DNA of 64,000 nucleotides from Bacillus sp. FJAT-49711 (GTDB lineage Bacteria > Bacillota > Bacilli > Bacillales > Bacillaceae_C), in contig NZ_JAGYPL010000003.1 in NCBI RefSeq assembly GCF_018343715.1, forward strand, positions 1 to 64,000, given 5' to 3'. How positions within the stretch are numbered: position 1 is the first letter of the stretch; every line of letters begins with the position of its first letter. Made by a program: the position numbers and the translations under genes. Below, piece by piece: positions 1-8,166 of this stretch. The notes below the pieces were generated by a model that ran no database searches, had not been told where the DNA came from, and saw only the letters and a program-made list of their open reading frames with translations.

Positions 1-216
1 ATAACCGTCTTTCAACCTTTCCCCATGCAGGGAAAGAAGTTATCCGGTATTAGCTCCGGTTTCCCGAAGTTATCCCAGTCTTACAGGCAGGTTGCCCACG
101 TGTTACTCACCCGTCCGCCGCTAATCTTTAGGAGCAAGCTCCTAAAGATCCGCTCGACTTGCATGTATTAGGCACGCCGCCAGCGTTCGTCCTGAGCCAG
201 GATCAAACTCTCATAT
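1..216 (-). rRNA. rrs: 16S ribosomal RNA, 5' portion only
   Basis: The reverse complement begins with the conserved 16S 5' sequence (GAGAGTTTGATCCTGGCTCA at about 210-191) and runs off the left edge, so only about the first 216 nt are present. The mature 5' end is placed at about 216 by similarity to Bacillus 16S and could be off by several bases. It is the last visible gene of a tRNA-rRNA unit on this strand. Confidence 0.97.
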
Positions 217-286
217 AAGTAGTTGATTTAGCTCATTAGCTGGTCTTGCAAAAAAATAATTTTTGACGTTTTGTTTCGTTCAGTTT

Positions 287-296
287 TCAAAGATCA
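287..296 (-). promoter_or_regulatory. boxA-like rRNA leader element
   Basis: On the minus strand TGATCTTTGA followed by AAACTGAACG lies about 75 nt upstream of the 16S 5' end. This matches the boxA-type leader found before Bacillus rRNA genes, associated with Nus-dependent antitermination. It sits between tRNA-Gly and 16S, consistent with one tRNA-rRNA transcript. Confidence 0.6.
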
Positions 297-304
297 AACA
301 TATT

Positions 305-378
305 TGGAGCGGGTGAAGGGAATCGAACCCTCATCAACAGCTTGGAAGGCTGTGGTTTTACCACTAAACTACACCCGC
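305..378 (-). tRNA. tRNA-Gly (TCC)
   Basis: Acceptor arms GCGGGTG (372-378) and CACCCGC (309-315) pair. The anticodon stem ACAGC/GCTGT encloses loop CTTCCAA, giving anticodon TCC. The 3' CCA is encoded (TGG at 305-307 on the plus strand). It is the last tRNA before the 16S gene. Confidence 0.96.
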
Positions 379-389
379 ATTATATAAAA

Positions 390-466
390 TGGCGCGCCCG
401 AGAGGAGTCGAACCCCTAACCTTTTGATCCGTAGTCAAACGCTCTATCCAATTGAGCTACGGGCGC
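390..466 (-). tRNA. tRNA-Arg (ACG)
   Basis: Acceptor arms GCGCCCG and CGGGCGC pair. The anticodon stem TTTGA/TCAAA encloses loop CTACGGA, anticodon ACG (read as ICG after deamination). CCA is encoded. 77 nt. Confidence 0.96.
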
Positions 467-563
467 ATTTATAGGAAGTTAATTACTTTCTCTTTAATAT
501 GGAAAGTTATTTTGCCGGAGGCATTAAAGGTAGGTTATTTTCGCTGTTGCGAAAAAACCTTAG

Positions 564-647
<84 letters not shown>

Positions 648-717
648 ATTTTTCAAAAGCGCATGATCTATCTTATCATCACAACAAATGCTTGTCAACA
701 TTTTTTTATTATACATT

Positions 718-792
718 TGGCTGGGCTAGCTGGATTCGAACCAACGAATGACGGAGTCAAAGTCCGTTGCCTTACCGCTTGGCTATAGCCCA
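718..792 (-). tRNA. tRNA-Gln (TTG)
   Basis: Acceptor TGGGCTA/TAGCCCA; anticodon stem ACGGA/TCCGT with loop CTTTGAC, anticodon TTG. CCA is encoded at 718-720. The 5' TGGGC start is typical of Bacillus tRNA-Gln. Confidence 0.96.
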
Positions 793-886
793 ATCATTCA
801 CTTTTCGAACAATAAAAATAGAATCGAAGGTTATTATAATAACATACTTTGGATTCTATGTAAAAGGAAAAGTCTTCTTTTTTTAA

Positions 887-962
887 TGGCGGTCCCGACG
901 GGAATCGAACCCGCGATCTCCTGCGTGACAGGCAGGCATGTTAACCGCTACACCACGGGACC
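887..962 (-). tRNA. tRNA-Asp (GTC)
   Basis: Acceptor GGTCCCG/CGGGACC; anticodon stem CCTGC/GCAGG with loop CTGTCAC, anticodon GTC. CCA is encoded. Confidence 0.96.
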
Positions 963-997
963 ATTAAATGGAAAGATAGTTAAAGCAATAATACAAA

Positions 998-1069
998 TGA
1001 CCCCTACGGGATTCGAACCCGTGTTACCGCCGTGAAAGGGCGGTGTCTTAACCGCTTGACCAAGGGGCC
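998..1069 (-). tRNA. tRNA-Glu (TTC)
   Basis: Acceptor GGCCCCT pairs with AGGGGTC (one G-U). Anticodon stem CCGCC/GGCGG with loop CTTTCAC, anticodon TTC. CCA is not encoded. Confidence 0.95.
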
Positions 1070-1088
1070 AAAATTAATAATGTAAGTA

Positions 1089-1179
1089 TGGCGGAGAAGG
1101 AGGGATTTGAACCCTCGCGCCGCTTACGCGACCTATACCCTTAGCAGGGGCACCTCTTCAGCCACTTGAGTACTTCCCC
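1089..1179 (-). tRNA. tRNA-Ser (GCT)
   Basis: A class II tRNA of 91 nt with a long variable arm. Acceptor GGGGAAG pairs with CTTCTCC (one G-U). The loop CTGCTAA gives anticodon GCT. CCA is encoded. Confidence 0.95.
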
Positions 1180-1185
1180 ATTTGT

Positions 1186-1347
1186 CCAGCTTCAAAGCCC
1201 AGCCCCTCGAGATTACGAAGGACAGGATGTCCTAGTGCAGGCGAAGCGACAGGCCGTCGCTGGTTGAGCCTGCCAAGTCAATTCCCTGTGGTGGTTAAAG
1301 TACTACCTCCTCGGGAATGTCAGGGCTAAACGGGCTTTTCCGCTTTT
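1186..1347. repeat. Dispersed Bacillaceae-type intergenic repeat, inside the tRNA operon
   Basis: GTCCAGCTTCAAAGCCCAGC followed by CCCTCGAG and a GC-richer stretch resembles the roughly 200-bp intergenic repeats of Bacillaceae that carry GTCCAGCTCCAGCGCCTAG and CCCTCGAG words. It lies between tRNA-Ser and tRNA-Asn, so it is transcribed as part of the tRNA precursor. Related but degenerate copies occur near 11.7, 20.2, 21.5 and 24.5 kb. The family assignment is from memory. Confidence 0.5.
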
Positions 1348-1354
1348 CCACCAA

Positions 1355-1426
1355 CTCCGCAGGTAGGATTCGAACCTACGACCGATCGGTTAACAGCCGA
1401 TAGCTCTACCACTGAGCTACTGCGGA
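1355..1426 (-). tRNA. tRNA-Asn (GTT)
   Basis: Acceptor TCCGCAG/CTGCGGA; anticodon stem ATCGG/CCGAT with loop CTGTTAA, anticodon GTT. CCA is not encoded. It is the first gene of the tRNA-rRNA transcript, 15 nt from the -10 box. Confidence 0.96.
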
Positions 1427-1441
1427 TTAATGACTCTTCCG

Positions 1442-1470
1442 ATTATAATAAGGGATGTACTAACTGTCAA
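1442..1470 (-). promoter_or_regulatory. SigA promoter of the tRNA-rRNA operon
   Basis: Perfect consensus TTGACA (1465-1470), 17-bp spacer, TATAAT (1442-1447) on the minus strand, directly upstream of tRNA-Asn. No other strong promoter is seen between the eight tRNA genes. Confidence 0.92.
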
Positions 1471-1527
1471 TAGTTCTAAAACAAAAAAATTCATTTAAAT
1501 AAAACTACTTCCTTATAGGAACGAAAA

Positions 1528-1998
1528 CTATTCGGCTTTTTTCATAACTTCTTCTAACTTTCCACTACATTTACCACAGACATAACGATTCGTATTGACC
1601 CTTCGCTGTCTACGATAACCTTGACCGCAGCTCATACATTTATAAAAATATGTTTTCAATGAAGTTTGTCTTTTTTCACCCTGACTCAATGGCGAGCAAT
1701 GCCTCGGTGCTCCTACCTGCTGCATTAAAGCCCGAAAATCCTTATCGCCGTGCTTATAGCCTTTTCCTTCTATATGTAAATGATAATGGCATAATTCATG
1801 TTTTACGATGCCTACCAATTCATCAAAACCATGTTCATCATAATAATGACGATTTATTTCAATATTATGGGAAGAAAGCATATATCGCCCACCTGTGGTA
1901 CGGAGCCGAGGGTTAAAAAACGCAGAATGTTTAAAAGGCTTTCGAAAAAACCTTGCTGAAATTTCTTCAGTCAATGACTGAAGTTCTTCATTTGTCAT
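1528..1998 (-). CDS. sprT: SprT-like zinc metalloprotease-fold protein
   Basis: A 156-residue SprT-family protein (YdcK in B. subtilis). The HELCH zinc-binding motif lies about a third of the way along (VKHELCHYHLH). The C-terminal part has two CxxC pairs (KCMSCGQG and VCGKCSGK), a zinc ribbon. The function in Bacillus is not established. The start is the ATG at 1998, because GGAGGGGG lies just upstream; an in-frame ATG 11 codons earlier has no such site. It is divergent from cmpA, as in B. subtilis. Confidence 0.9.
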   Translation of the reverse strand: MTNEELQSLTEEISARFFRKPFKHSAFFNPRLRTTGGRYMLSSHNIEINRHYYDEHGFDELVGIVKHELCHYHLHIEGKGYKHGDKDFRALMQQVGAPRHCSPLSQGEKRQTSLKTYFYKCMSCGQGYRRQRRVNTNRYVCGKCSGKLEEVMKKAE

Positions 1999-2041
1999 TT
2001 TTCCCCCTCCAATATTATTCGAACGAGACAATCCATTTTAC

Positions 2042-2049
2042 CATACAAT
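2042..2049 (+). promoter_or_regulatory. SigE-type -10 element upstream of cmpA
   Basis: CATACAAT matches the mother-cell SigE -10 consensus exactly and lies 36 nt before the cmpA start. I do not find a convincing -35 at the expected 14-15 bp spacing, so the assignment rests on the -10 and on cmpA being a sporulation gene. Confidence 0.4.
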
Positions 2050-2085
2050 ATGGGGAAACGAATATTCAATAGGAGGATTATTCGT

Positions 2086-2199
2086 ATGCCTACTTGGTTT
2101 CAAAGTCAGATTCAAAAAGCGTTTCTCGAAAAAAATAGATATCAAATTAAATTACTTAATCAATGCTGGTTTTTTTATAGAAAAAACACTGCTAATTGA
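2086..2199 (+). CDS. cmpA: Cortex morphogenetic protein CmpA
   Basis: A 37-residue ORF starting MPTWFQSQIQ and containing the diagnostic NRYQIKLLNQCWFFYRK segment. This matches the tiny sporulation protein CmpA, which in B. subtilis participates in quality control of cortex and coat assembly by promoting SpoIVA turnover through ClpXP. AGGAGG lies 9 nt upstream of the ATG. Position between the SprT-like gene and tex matches B. subtilis. A terminator overlaps its last codons. Confidence 0.9.
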   Translation: MPTWFQSQIQKAFLEKNRYQIKLLNQCWFFYRKNTAN

Positions 2200-2217
2200 G
2201 AATAGCAGTGTTTTCTT
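2185..2217 (+). terminator. Terminator of cmpA, possibly bidirectional with tex
   Basis: Inverted repeat AACACTGCTA/TAGCAGTGTT with an 8-nt loop followed by TTTTCTTTTG. The left arm lies in the final codons of cmpA. An A-run on the other side would also serve the converging tex transcript. Confidence 0.8.
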
Positions 2218-2256
2218 TTGTACCCTAGAACTTAAACTATGCGCCTATTACTTCAC

Positions 2257-4428
2257 CTATTTTTTGAGCATGGTGAGTGAAAGCCTTCCTTTTTTCACAT
2301 CTACATTTTCAACCCATACTGTTACGATATCCCCTAGAGAAACTACATCTAAAGGATGTTTTACAAAGCGGTTGCTTAGTTTGGAAATGTGTACAAGTCC
2401 GTCTTCTTTCACACCAACGTCAACAAACGCTCCAAAATCAACGACATTTCGAACGGTTCCTTGCAATTCCATCCCAGGCTTTAAATCTTCCAGTTTAAGT
2501 AAATCCTTCTTTAAAAGCGGCTTTGGCAACTCATCGCGCAGATCACGTCCCGGTTTCATTAACGCATCTACAATATCTTGAAGTGTTAAAACTCCAAGTC
2601 CTAACTCTTCCGAAATAACGCTCATGTCCATTTCTTTCAATGAATTCCCAAGCTCTTCAGTTCCGATATCACTTGTTGAAAAACCAAGCCTTTTTAAAAG
2701 TTTTTTCACGCTATTATAGTTTTCAGGATGAATCGGTGTTAAATCTAGCGGCTCCTCGCCGTCTAAAATTCTCATAAATCCGATAGCCTGTTCATATGTT
2801 TTGGCTCCAAGGCGAGGAATACCTGATAATTGCTTACGATTGTTAAACTTACCGTTGTCTTCTCTAAATTTCACAATATTATTAGCGACCGTTTTGCTCA
2901 ATCCAGAAACATATTGCAAAAGGGAGGAAGAAGCAGTGTTTACATTAACTCCAACTTGGTTTACGGCGGTTTCTACCACAAACGTTAACGATTCATTTAA
3001 TTTTTTCTGAGAAACGTCATGTTGATATTGACCAACACCGACTGACTTTGGATCAATTTTCACTAATTCTGCCAATGGATCTTGCAATCTTCTCGCGATT
3101 GAAACGGCACTTCTTTCCTCTACTTGTAAAGCAGGAAACTCTTCCCTTGCTAGATCAGATGCGGAGTAGACACTCGCTCCAGCTTCATTCACAATGATAT
3201 ACGCAATATCCAGTTCGTTCTCTTTAAGCACGTCAACTGTAAACTGTTCGGTCTCTTGTGAAGCAGTTCCATTCCCGATGGCGATGAGCTCCACACCAAA
3301 TTTCCGAATAACATTTAGCACTTTTTCCTTTGCTTCAGCAAGTTTAGCCTTTGGTGGGTGTGGATAGATGACATCGATATAAAGCATCTTGCCTGTTTCA
3401 TCGACTACAGCCAATTTGCAGCCGGTTCGATAAGCGGGATCGACCCCAAGGACGACTTTTCCTTTTAATGGGGGCTGCAATAGTAACTTTCTTAAGTTTT
3501 CCGAAAAAATATGAATGGCTTGATTTTCCGCTGCCTCAGTTAATTCATTTCGTATTTCTCTCTCAATAGCTGGTTCAATTAATCGTTTATATCCATCCTC
3601 GATTGCTTCTTTAATTTCCGCTGCGGCAATTGAATTTTCTTTTTCAAGCACACTTTTATGTAGAAATGAAAAAATTCGTTCCGTATTCGATTGGATAGAA
3701 ACACGAAGTATGTCTTCTTTTTCCCCACGGTTTAAAGCAAGCACACGATGTGGAACGATTCGTTTAACTGGTTCTTCGTAATCATAATAGTTTTCAAAAA
3801 CCTTTTTTTCATCTTTTTCTTCGTTTTTTACAACCGCAATGATTTTTCCATTTTGAAATGTTTCTTTTCGAATCCATTCACGAAATGAAGCATCATCAGA
3901 AACCTGCTCGGCAATAATATCCTGTGCCCCTTTTACGGCATCCAAACTAGATAATATCTGCTTTTCCTCTGAAATGTATTTTTCAGCCTCAGCTTCCATA
4001 CTTCCACTGACAGGAAAACTTAGCATCCATTCTGCTAATGGTTCAAGCCCTTTTTCCTTCGCAATCGTTGCTCTTGTACGTCGCTTTTGTTTGTATGGTC
4101 TATACAGATCCTCGACTAACTGAAGTTTATCCGCCTTATTAATTTGAAGTTTTAAATCGTCCGTTAACTTACCTTGTTCTTCAATTAATCTGATCACGTC
4201 TTCTTTTCGCTGCTCTAAATTTTGCAAATACGTCCAACTGTCCATAATCTCTTTAATTTGCACCTCATCAAGTGCACCGGTCATTTCTTTACGGTAGCGG
4301 GCAATGAAAGGTACAGTATTGCCTTCTTCTAGTAATTGAATCACACTGTTAATTTGTTTTTTAGTTAATTGAAGCTCCCCTGCTATTTTTCGAAGCAAAG
4401 TCTCTTCTTTATTTGCCATTTCAATCAC
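2257..4428 (-). CDS. tex: Tex-family transcription accessory protein
   Basis: A 723-residue RNA-binding protein of the Tex/YdcI family: N-terminal helical region, YqgF/RNase H-like domain (VVLGVDPAYRTGCKLAVVDE near residue 325), HhH region (LSGIPRLGAKTYEQAIGFM), and a C-terminal S1 domain (MELQGTVRNVVDFGAFVDVG). The annotated start is a GTG with GAGGGA upstream; an ATG three codons later (MANKEET) is an alternative. It follows the sigB operon on the same strand, separated by a terminator. Confidence 0.95.
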   Translation of the reverse strand: MIEMANKEETLLRKIAGELQLTKKQINSVIQLLEEGNTVPFIARYRKEMTGALDEVQIKEIMDSWTYLQNLEQRKEDVIRLIEEQGKLTDDLKLQINKADKLQLVEDLYRPYKQKRRTRATIAKEKGLEPLAEWMLSFPVSGSMEAEAEKYISEEKQILSSLDAVKGAQDIIAEQVSDDASFREWIRKETFQNGKIIAVVKNEEKDEKKVFENYYDYEEPVKRIVPHRVLALNRGEKEDILRVSIQSNTERIFSFLHKSVLEKENSIAAAEIKEAIEDGYKRLIEPAIEREIRNELTEAAENQAIHIFSENLRKLLLQPPLKGKVVLGVDPAYRTGCKLAVVDETGKMLYIDVIYPHPPKAKLAEAKEKVLNVIRKFGVELIAIGNGTASQETEQFTVDVLKENELDIAYIIVNEAGASVYSASDLAREEFPALQVEERSAVSIARRLQDPLAELVKIDPKSVGVGQYQHDVSQKKLNESLTFVVETAVNQVGVNVNTASSSLLQYVSGLSKTVANNIVKFREDNGKFNNRKQLSGIPRLGAKTYEQAIGFMRILDGEEPLDLTPIHPENYNSVKKLLKRLGFSTSDIGTEELGNSLKEMDMSVISEELGLGVLTLQDIVDALMKPGRDLRDELPKPLLKKDLLKLEDLKPGMELQGTVRNVVDFGAFVDVGVKEDGLVHISKLSNRFVKHPLDVVSLGDIVTVWVENVDVKKGRLSLTMLKK

Positions 4429-4482
4429 GGTCTTCCCTCATTTCTTTCTTGTCTTACTCTATATTAACATAACGGTCTAAAA

Positions 4483-4512
4483 GCAAAAAACCCTGCTCAT
4501 TAGAGCAAGGTT
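4483..4512 (-). terminator. Terminator of the sigB operon
   Basis: On the minus strand AACCTTGCTC and GAGCAGGGTT (one G-U pair) enclose TAAT, followed by TTTTGCTTTT. It overlaps the rsbX stop codon. Confidence 0.8.
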
Positions 4513-5096
4513 CCAACAATAAACGACATATCGTCCGATGTATTCACTTGTTTTGCTTTCAAATGAGCAACCAAAGCGGGGATAGATTGACAGCCGTTAA
4601 GTAAATCTTTTGTATTCACATTGACAAATCCATCCGTATGGATCAAAAACTTGGACTTTGATTCATACGAATATTTTTGTGTCCGATATTTTTGCGGTCT
4701 ACCTGACAAGTAGCCAGTGACGGGCATTGGATATATAAGTTTTCCAGCAGGCGTGTACATATAGAAACGTATATTGCCTACACAACTGTATTCAAACTCT
4801 TTTTTCTTAAAATCCACTTTAAAAATAGCAACAGCAGCTCCACGTTTTCTTAGCAGTACTTTATTACAAAAATCCATTAGAGTGTCGACACTTTCCTCCG
4901 GATTTGACCTAACTACAGATACTGCCGCCTGAGAAGCTTCGTGGGCATACTTGCCACTCCCTAGCCCGTCGGCAAGTGCACAAAGAACGTAATCTTCATT
5001 CAATGTTAGATAAAAGCTATCGCCGCATAACACGTTACTATCCTTTGCAGTTTGGAAGGCATGCACTTCTGAATATTCATTTTCAAGATGAATCAT
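4500..5096 (-). CDS. rsbX: Serine phosphatase RsbX
   Basis: A 198-residue PP2C-type phosphatase with the ADGLGSG metal-binding segment near residue 45 and VGTLL at the end. RsbX dephosphorylates RsbS and RsbR and so resets the stressosome after environmental stress. It is the last gene of the sigB operon and overlaps sigB by 4 bp, implying translational coupling. Length matches B. subtilis RsbX (199). Confidence 0.95.
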   Translation of the reverse strand: MIHLENEYSEVHAFQTAKDSNVLCGDSFYLTLNEDYVLCALADGLGSGKYAHEASQAAVSVVRSNPEESVDTLMDFCNKVLLRKRGAAVAIFKVDFKKKEFEYSCVGNIRFYMYTPAGKLIYPMPVTGYLSGRPQKYRTQKYSYESKSKFLIHTDGFVNVNTKDLLNGCQSIPALVAHLKAKQVNTSDDMSFIVGTLL

Positions 5097-5887
5097 AAGG
5101 GAAAGCTCTCCGTATTTAAGGATTCTGCATAAATAGCTTCTCGCAATTTCTTTATGGCCCGTCTTTGCAGTCGTGATACATGCATCTGCGAGATATCAAG
5201 CATATCGCCTGCCTCTTTCTGGCTCATATTTTCCAGATACGTATATTGAATGATCATTCTTTCCCTGTCCGATAATACATGGAGAACTTTATCAAGGACA
5301 AGTCTTTGATTGACTTTCTCGTAACCTTCGTCGACATTTCCGACAATGTCTAATAATGTTACGGTACTCCCGTCCGCATCCGCCTCAATTGAGTGATCTA
5401 CAGATAAGGCCTGGTAGCTTTTCCCCATCTCCATTGCTTCCAAAATCTCCTCTTCGGAGACCTCCAAGTATTCTGCAATTTCATGAATTTGTGGTGATCG
5501 CTGCAGCCTTATCGTAAGTTCTTCAACTGTTGATTTTATTTTTGGACCTAGTTCCTTAATGCGGCGCGGCACGTGAACACTCCACGTTTTATCTCTTAAA
5601 AAGCGTTTTATTTCACCAATAATCGTTGGGATGGCAAATGCTTCAAAGGTCTTCCCATATGACTCGTCATACCGACGTATTGCACCAAGCAGGCCAATAA
5701 TTCCTACTTGAAAAATATCTTCATGAAAGGATTTTCCTTTTGAATATTTACGAGCAATGGATTCAACCAAATTTTTATAGTGAAGAACTAGGTTATTTTG
5801 TGCTTCCTCATCTTCGTGAAGTTGATATGCCTTAATCCATTTATTGACTTGAATTTTCACCTGATCAGGTTGAGATTGTTTCGACAT
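5093..5887 (-). CDS. sigB: General stress sigma factor SigB
   Basis: A 264-residue sigma-70 group 3 factor. Region 2 is clear (KGKSFHEDIFQVGIIGLLGA, FAIPTIIGEIKRFLRDKTW) and region 4 ends with the HTH MSQKEAGDMLDISQMHVSRL. It directs the general stress regulon and is held inactive by RsbW. The gene overlaps rsbW by 23 bp; the promoter upstream of rsbV gives positive autoregulation. Confidence 0.98.
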   Translation of the reverse strand: MSKQSQPDQVKIQVNKWIKAYQLHEDEEAQNNLVLHYKNLVESIARKYSKGKSFHEDIFQVGIIGLLGAIRRYDESYGKTFEAFAIPTIIGEIKRFLRDKTWSVHVPRRIKELGPKIKSTVEELTIRLQRSPQIHEIAEYLEVSEEEILEAMEMGKSYQALSVDHSIEADADGSTVTLLDIVGNVDEGYEKVNQRLVLDKVLHVLSDRERMIIQYTYLENMSQKEAGDMLDISQMHVSRLQRRAIKKLREAIYAESLNTESFPL

Positions 5888-6338
5888 TCCTCTCCACCTG
5901 CTCTCCTTCGAGGTATTTGGTCATAAACACCGTTACCCCTTCGTTATGATGAATTTTTACCTCATCCATTAAACTTTCGATTAAATAAAGTCCTAGACCC
6001 CCTTCACGAAGAAATTCTATTTGGCTGTTCTCGTTGTAAGGACCCATTTCATCACGTGCTTTATTCAAATCAAAGCTTTTGCCCGAATCGGCTACCATCA
6101 CTTCCAGTCTATCCTGATACAGGCCGAAGCCAACGACAATTTCCCCGCCCTCGTCCTTTTTATATGCATGCTGTACAGCATTCGTAATTGCCTCGCTTAC
6201 AGCGATTTTCAAATCATCTATTAAATCATATGTAAACCCCATTCGGCTTGCAATTCCAGACAATGTTAACCGAATTACGCCTACATACTCTGGCATTGCG
6301 GGTATCTTCATTTCGATGTAGTCAAAAGCTTCCCTCAT
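5865..6338 (-). CDS. rsbW: Anti-sigma-B factor and kinase RsbW
   Basis: A 157-residue GHKL/HATPase-type protein with N box (VSEAITNAVQHAY), DSGKSFD and a glycine-rich segment (EGGLGLYLIESLMDEV). RsbW binds SigB and phosphorylates RsbV. Its ATG shares one base with the rsbV stop (TAATG), and its 3' end overlaps sigB. Confidence 0.97.
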   Translation of the reverse strand: MREAFDYIEMKIPAMPEYVGVIRLTLSGIASRMGFTYDLIDDLKIAVSEAITNAVQHAYKKDEGGEIVVGFGLYQDRLEVMVADSGKSFDLNKARDEMGPYNENSQIEFLREGGLGLYLIESLMDEVKIHHNEGVTVFMTKYLEGEQVERNVETIST

Positions 6339-6667
6339 TACACTCCACCCTCTACCTCGGTATTGATGTTCATCACATCAGCTAATCCAGTTATTTCAAA
6401 TAACCGTTTTAAACGATCAGACAATCCTGTTAAAATTAAATCCCCATTTACTGACTTCAATGTTTTAAACAAACCGACAAACACGCCTAGGCCCGTACTA
6501 TCCATATAGGAAACGTCTGTTAAATCGACAAACATTTTGACCTCAGCTTTTTCCGCGTAGGGTTGAAGAGATTCCTTCACTTTAGGAGCAGTATAAGCAT
6601 CTATTTCTCCTTCTAGTTTTGCGTGTAGTGCACTCCCTGTATCGGTTAAACTTATCGAAATATTCAC
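6338..6667 (-). CDS. rsbV: Anti-anti-sigma factor RsbV
   Basis: A 109-residue STAS protein. The phosphorylatable serine lies in SYMDSTGLGVFVG. Unphosphorylated RsbV sequesters RsbW and frees SigB. The GTG at 6667 is taken as the start because AAAGGGGTGG ends 6 nt upstream; the ATG two codons earlier directly abuts this site, and the resulting MNISISLTD matches B. subtilis MNINVDVKQ. Confidence 0.95.
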   Translation of the reverse strand: MNISISLTDTGSALHAKLEGEIDAYTAPKVKESLQPYAEKAEVKMFVDLTDVSYMDSTGLGVFVGLFKTLKSVNGDLILTGLSDRLKRLFEITGLADVMNINTEVEGGV

Positions 6668-6710
6668 AAACATCCACCCCTTTTAAAACATTTATATTGC
6701 TTTATTATAC

Positions 6711-6735
6711 ATACCCTCTTAAATAGCAATAAAAC
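6711..6735 (-). promoter_or_regulatory. SigB-dependent promoter of rsbV-rsbW-sigB-rsbX
   Basis: On the minus strand GTTTTA (6730-6735), 13-bp spacer, GGGTAT (6711-6716). This is close to the SigB consensus GTTTAA-N12-14-GGGTAT and sits between rsbU and rsbV, as in B. subtilis. Expected start of transcription is near 6704. Confidence 0.92.
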
Positions 6736-6738
6736 ATT

Positions 6739-7746
6739 TTATTCCGTTCTTTTTAAAATAATGAGTGTAAAATCATCTCTTAGCTCAAATTCCTGAAGTC
6801 GTTCAAAATCCTTATAAATATTTGTTGCCATTTCTTGTGAAGGCAAATGTATGTATTTTTCAATATACCCGAGTAAATCCTCACGCTCTATAAATTTTTC
6901 TTTTGTACGGCATTCAGTCACTCCATCAGAAAGAAGAATGATCATATCACCTTTAGAAACGTTTAATTCATATTCCTTGTATTTTGTTTTCTTATCAATC
7001 CCGAGAAGCAAGCCTTTACCACCTAAATCTTGAAAATTCTGATTCTCTGATGAGTAAAATAGTCCAGGTTCATGTCCCGCAGATGCGTAAAGAAATTTAT
7101 GATACCATGGATTATAGACTCCATAACACATTGTAATAAACATACTAGGGTCGACATTTTGTTCAACTACTCGGTTGAGACTTTCTAGTATTGCACCTGG
7201 GCTGTGTCGATTTTCCGGAAGACTGTCCATCGCATATTTTATCATCGACATCGATAACGCGGCCGGAATCCCCTTCCCGATTACGTCTGCGATCGCAATC
7301 CCTAAACATTGATTTTCATCTTTCACAAAATGATGATAATCACCATTCATCTGTCTTGCCGGCACACTAATAGAACCAATATCAAGCCCATCAACTTTTG
7401 GGATAGATGTTCCAAGTAAAGTTTGCTGCATACTAGCCGCGACTTCAATCTCACTTTTCAAAGCCATTTGTTCTGTTCGAAGGCTTTGATGTTCTCGATA
7501 AGACAAGCCATATCCAATCATGACTTCTAGTAAAATATCGAAGGAATCACTAAAGGTTTTTTGAGTAAGGATGTTTTCCATCATTATCGTTTTATGAAGA
7601 CTAATAATTTCTTCCGGAGCGATATGATGTTCAATTAATTTCCTGCTTAATTTTTGTGCTTGATAAAGACTCTGTTCATTTTGATCCTTTAAGTAGTTAT
7701 TCATGATGTCTTTATATTTCGATTGAATCGTATCCCTGAAATCCAT
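6739..7746 (-). CDS. rsbU: Environmental-stress phosphatase RsbU
   Basis: A 335-residue protein, the same length as B. subtilis RsbU. The N-terminal about 85 residues form the RsbT-binding helical domain, followed by a PP2C/SpoIIE phosphatase domain (IAIADVIGKGIPAALSMSM, LLSDGVTECR, DDFTLIILKR). Activated by RsbT, it dephosphorylates RsbV. It follows rsbT by 15 nt; its last codons abut the internal SigB promoter. Confidence 0.97.
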   Translation of the reverse strand: MDFRDTIQSKYKDIMNNYLKDQNEQSLYQAQKLSRKLIEHHIAPEEIISLHKTIMMENILTQKTFSDSFDILLEVMIGYGLSYREHQSLRTEQMALKSEIEVAASMQQTLLGTSIPKVDGLDIGSISVPARQMNGDYHHFVKDENQCLGIAIADVIGKGIPAALSMSMIKYAMDSLPENRHSPGAILESLNRVVEQNVDPSMFITMCYGVYNPWYHKFLYASAGHEPGLFYSSENQNFQDLGGKGLLLGIDKKTKYKEYELNVSKGDMIILLSDGVTECRTKEKFIEREDLLGYIEKYIHLPSQEMATNIYKDFERLQEFELRDDFTLIILKRTE

Positions 7747-7761
7747 ACCAATCCACTCCTT

Positions 7762-8163
7762 CTAACGGAGCCATTTGACTGCAATTATTTCAGTGCCCTC
7801 ATTTAGTTTTGATTGAATATCAAATTCATCCATCAGGCGTTTAACACCAGGCAGTCCGGCTCCCAAACCTCCAGATGTTGTGTAACCATCTTCCATAACT
7901 CTACGAATATCAGCTATTCCGGGACCGTTGTCCTTCGCAATAATTTTCAACCCGTTTTTGCTGTTTTGCTGCTCTTTAATAATACATACCTCGCCTTGAC
8001 CGGCATAAAGGAATATATTACGGGCCAATTCGCTAATCGCAGTCGTGATTCTCGCCTGGTCCACTGTCCCAAATCCAAGCTCTTTAGCCACATTTCTGCC
8101 TAATTGGCGAACTGCTACGATGTCCCATTCATTTAATATTTTTACGCAGGACTGCAGTTCCAT
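7762..8163 (-). CDS. rsbT: Switch protein kinase RsbT
   Basis: A 133-residue GHKL kinase (N box ISELARNIFLYAG, DNGPGI, GGLGAGLPGVKRLMDEF). It phosphorylates RsbS and RsbR in the stressosome and, when released, activates RsbU. It starts 3 nt after rsbS. Confidence 0.97.
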   Translation of the reverse strand: MELQSCVKILNEWDIVAVRQLGRNVAKELGFGTVDQARITTAISELARNIFLYAGQGEVCIIKEQQNSKNGLKIIAKDNGPGIADIRRVMEDGYTTSGGLGAGLPGVKRLMDEFDIQSKLNEGTEIIAVKWLR

Positions 8164-8166
8164 AGG

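Noticed and set aside
748-1035. 95-codon plus-strand ORF
   Set aside because: It runs antisense through tRNA-Gln, tRNA-Asp and tRNA-Glu and has no ribosome binding site.
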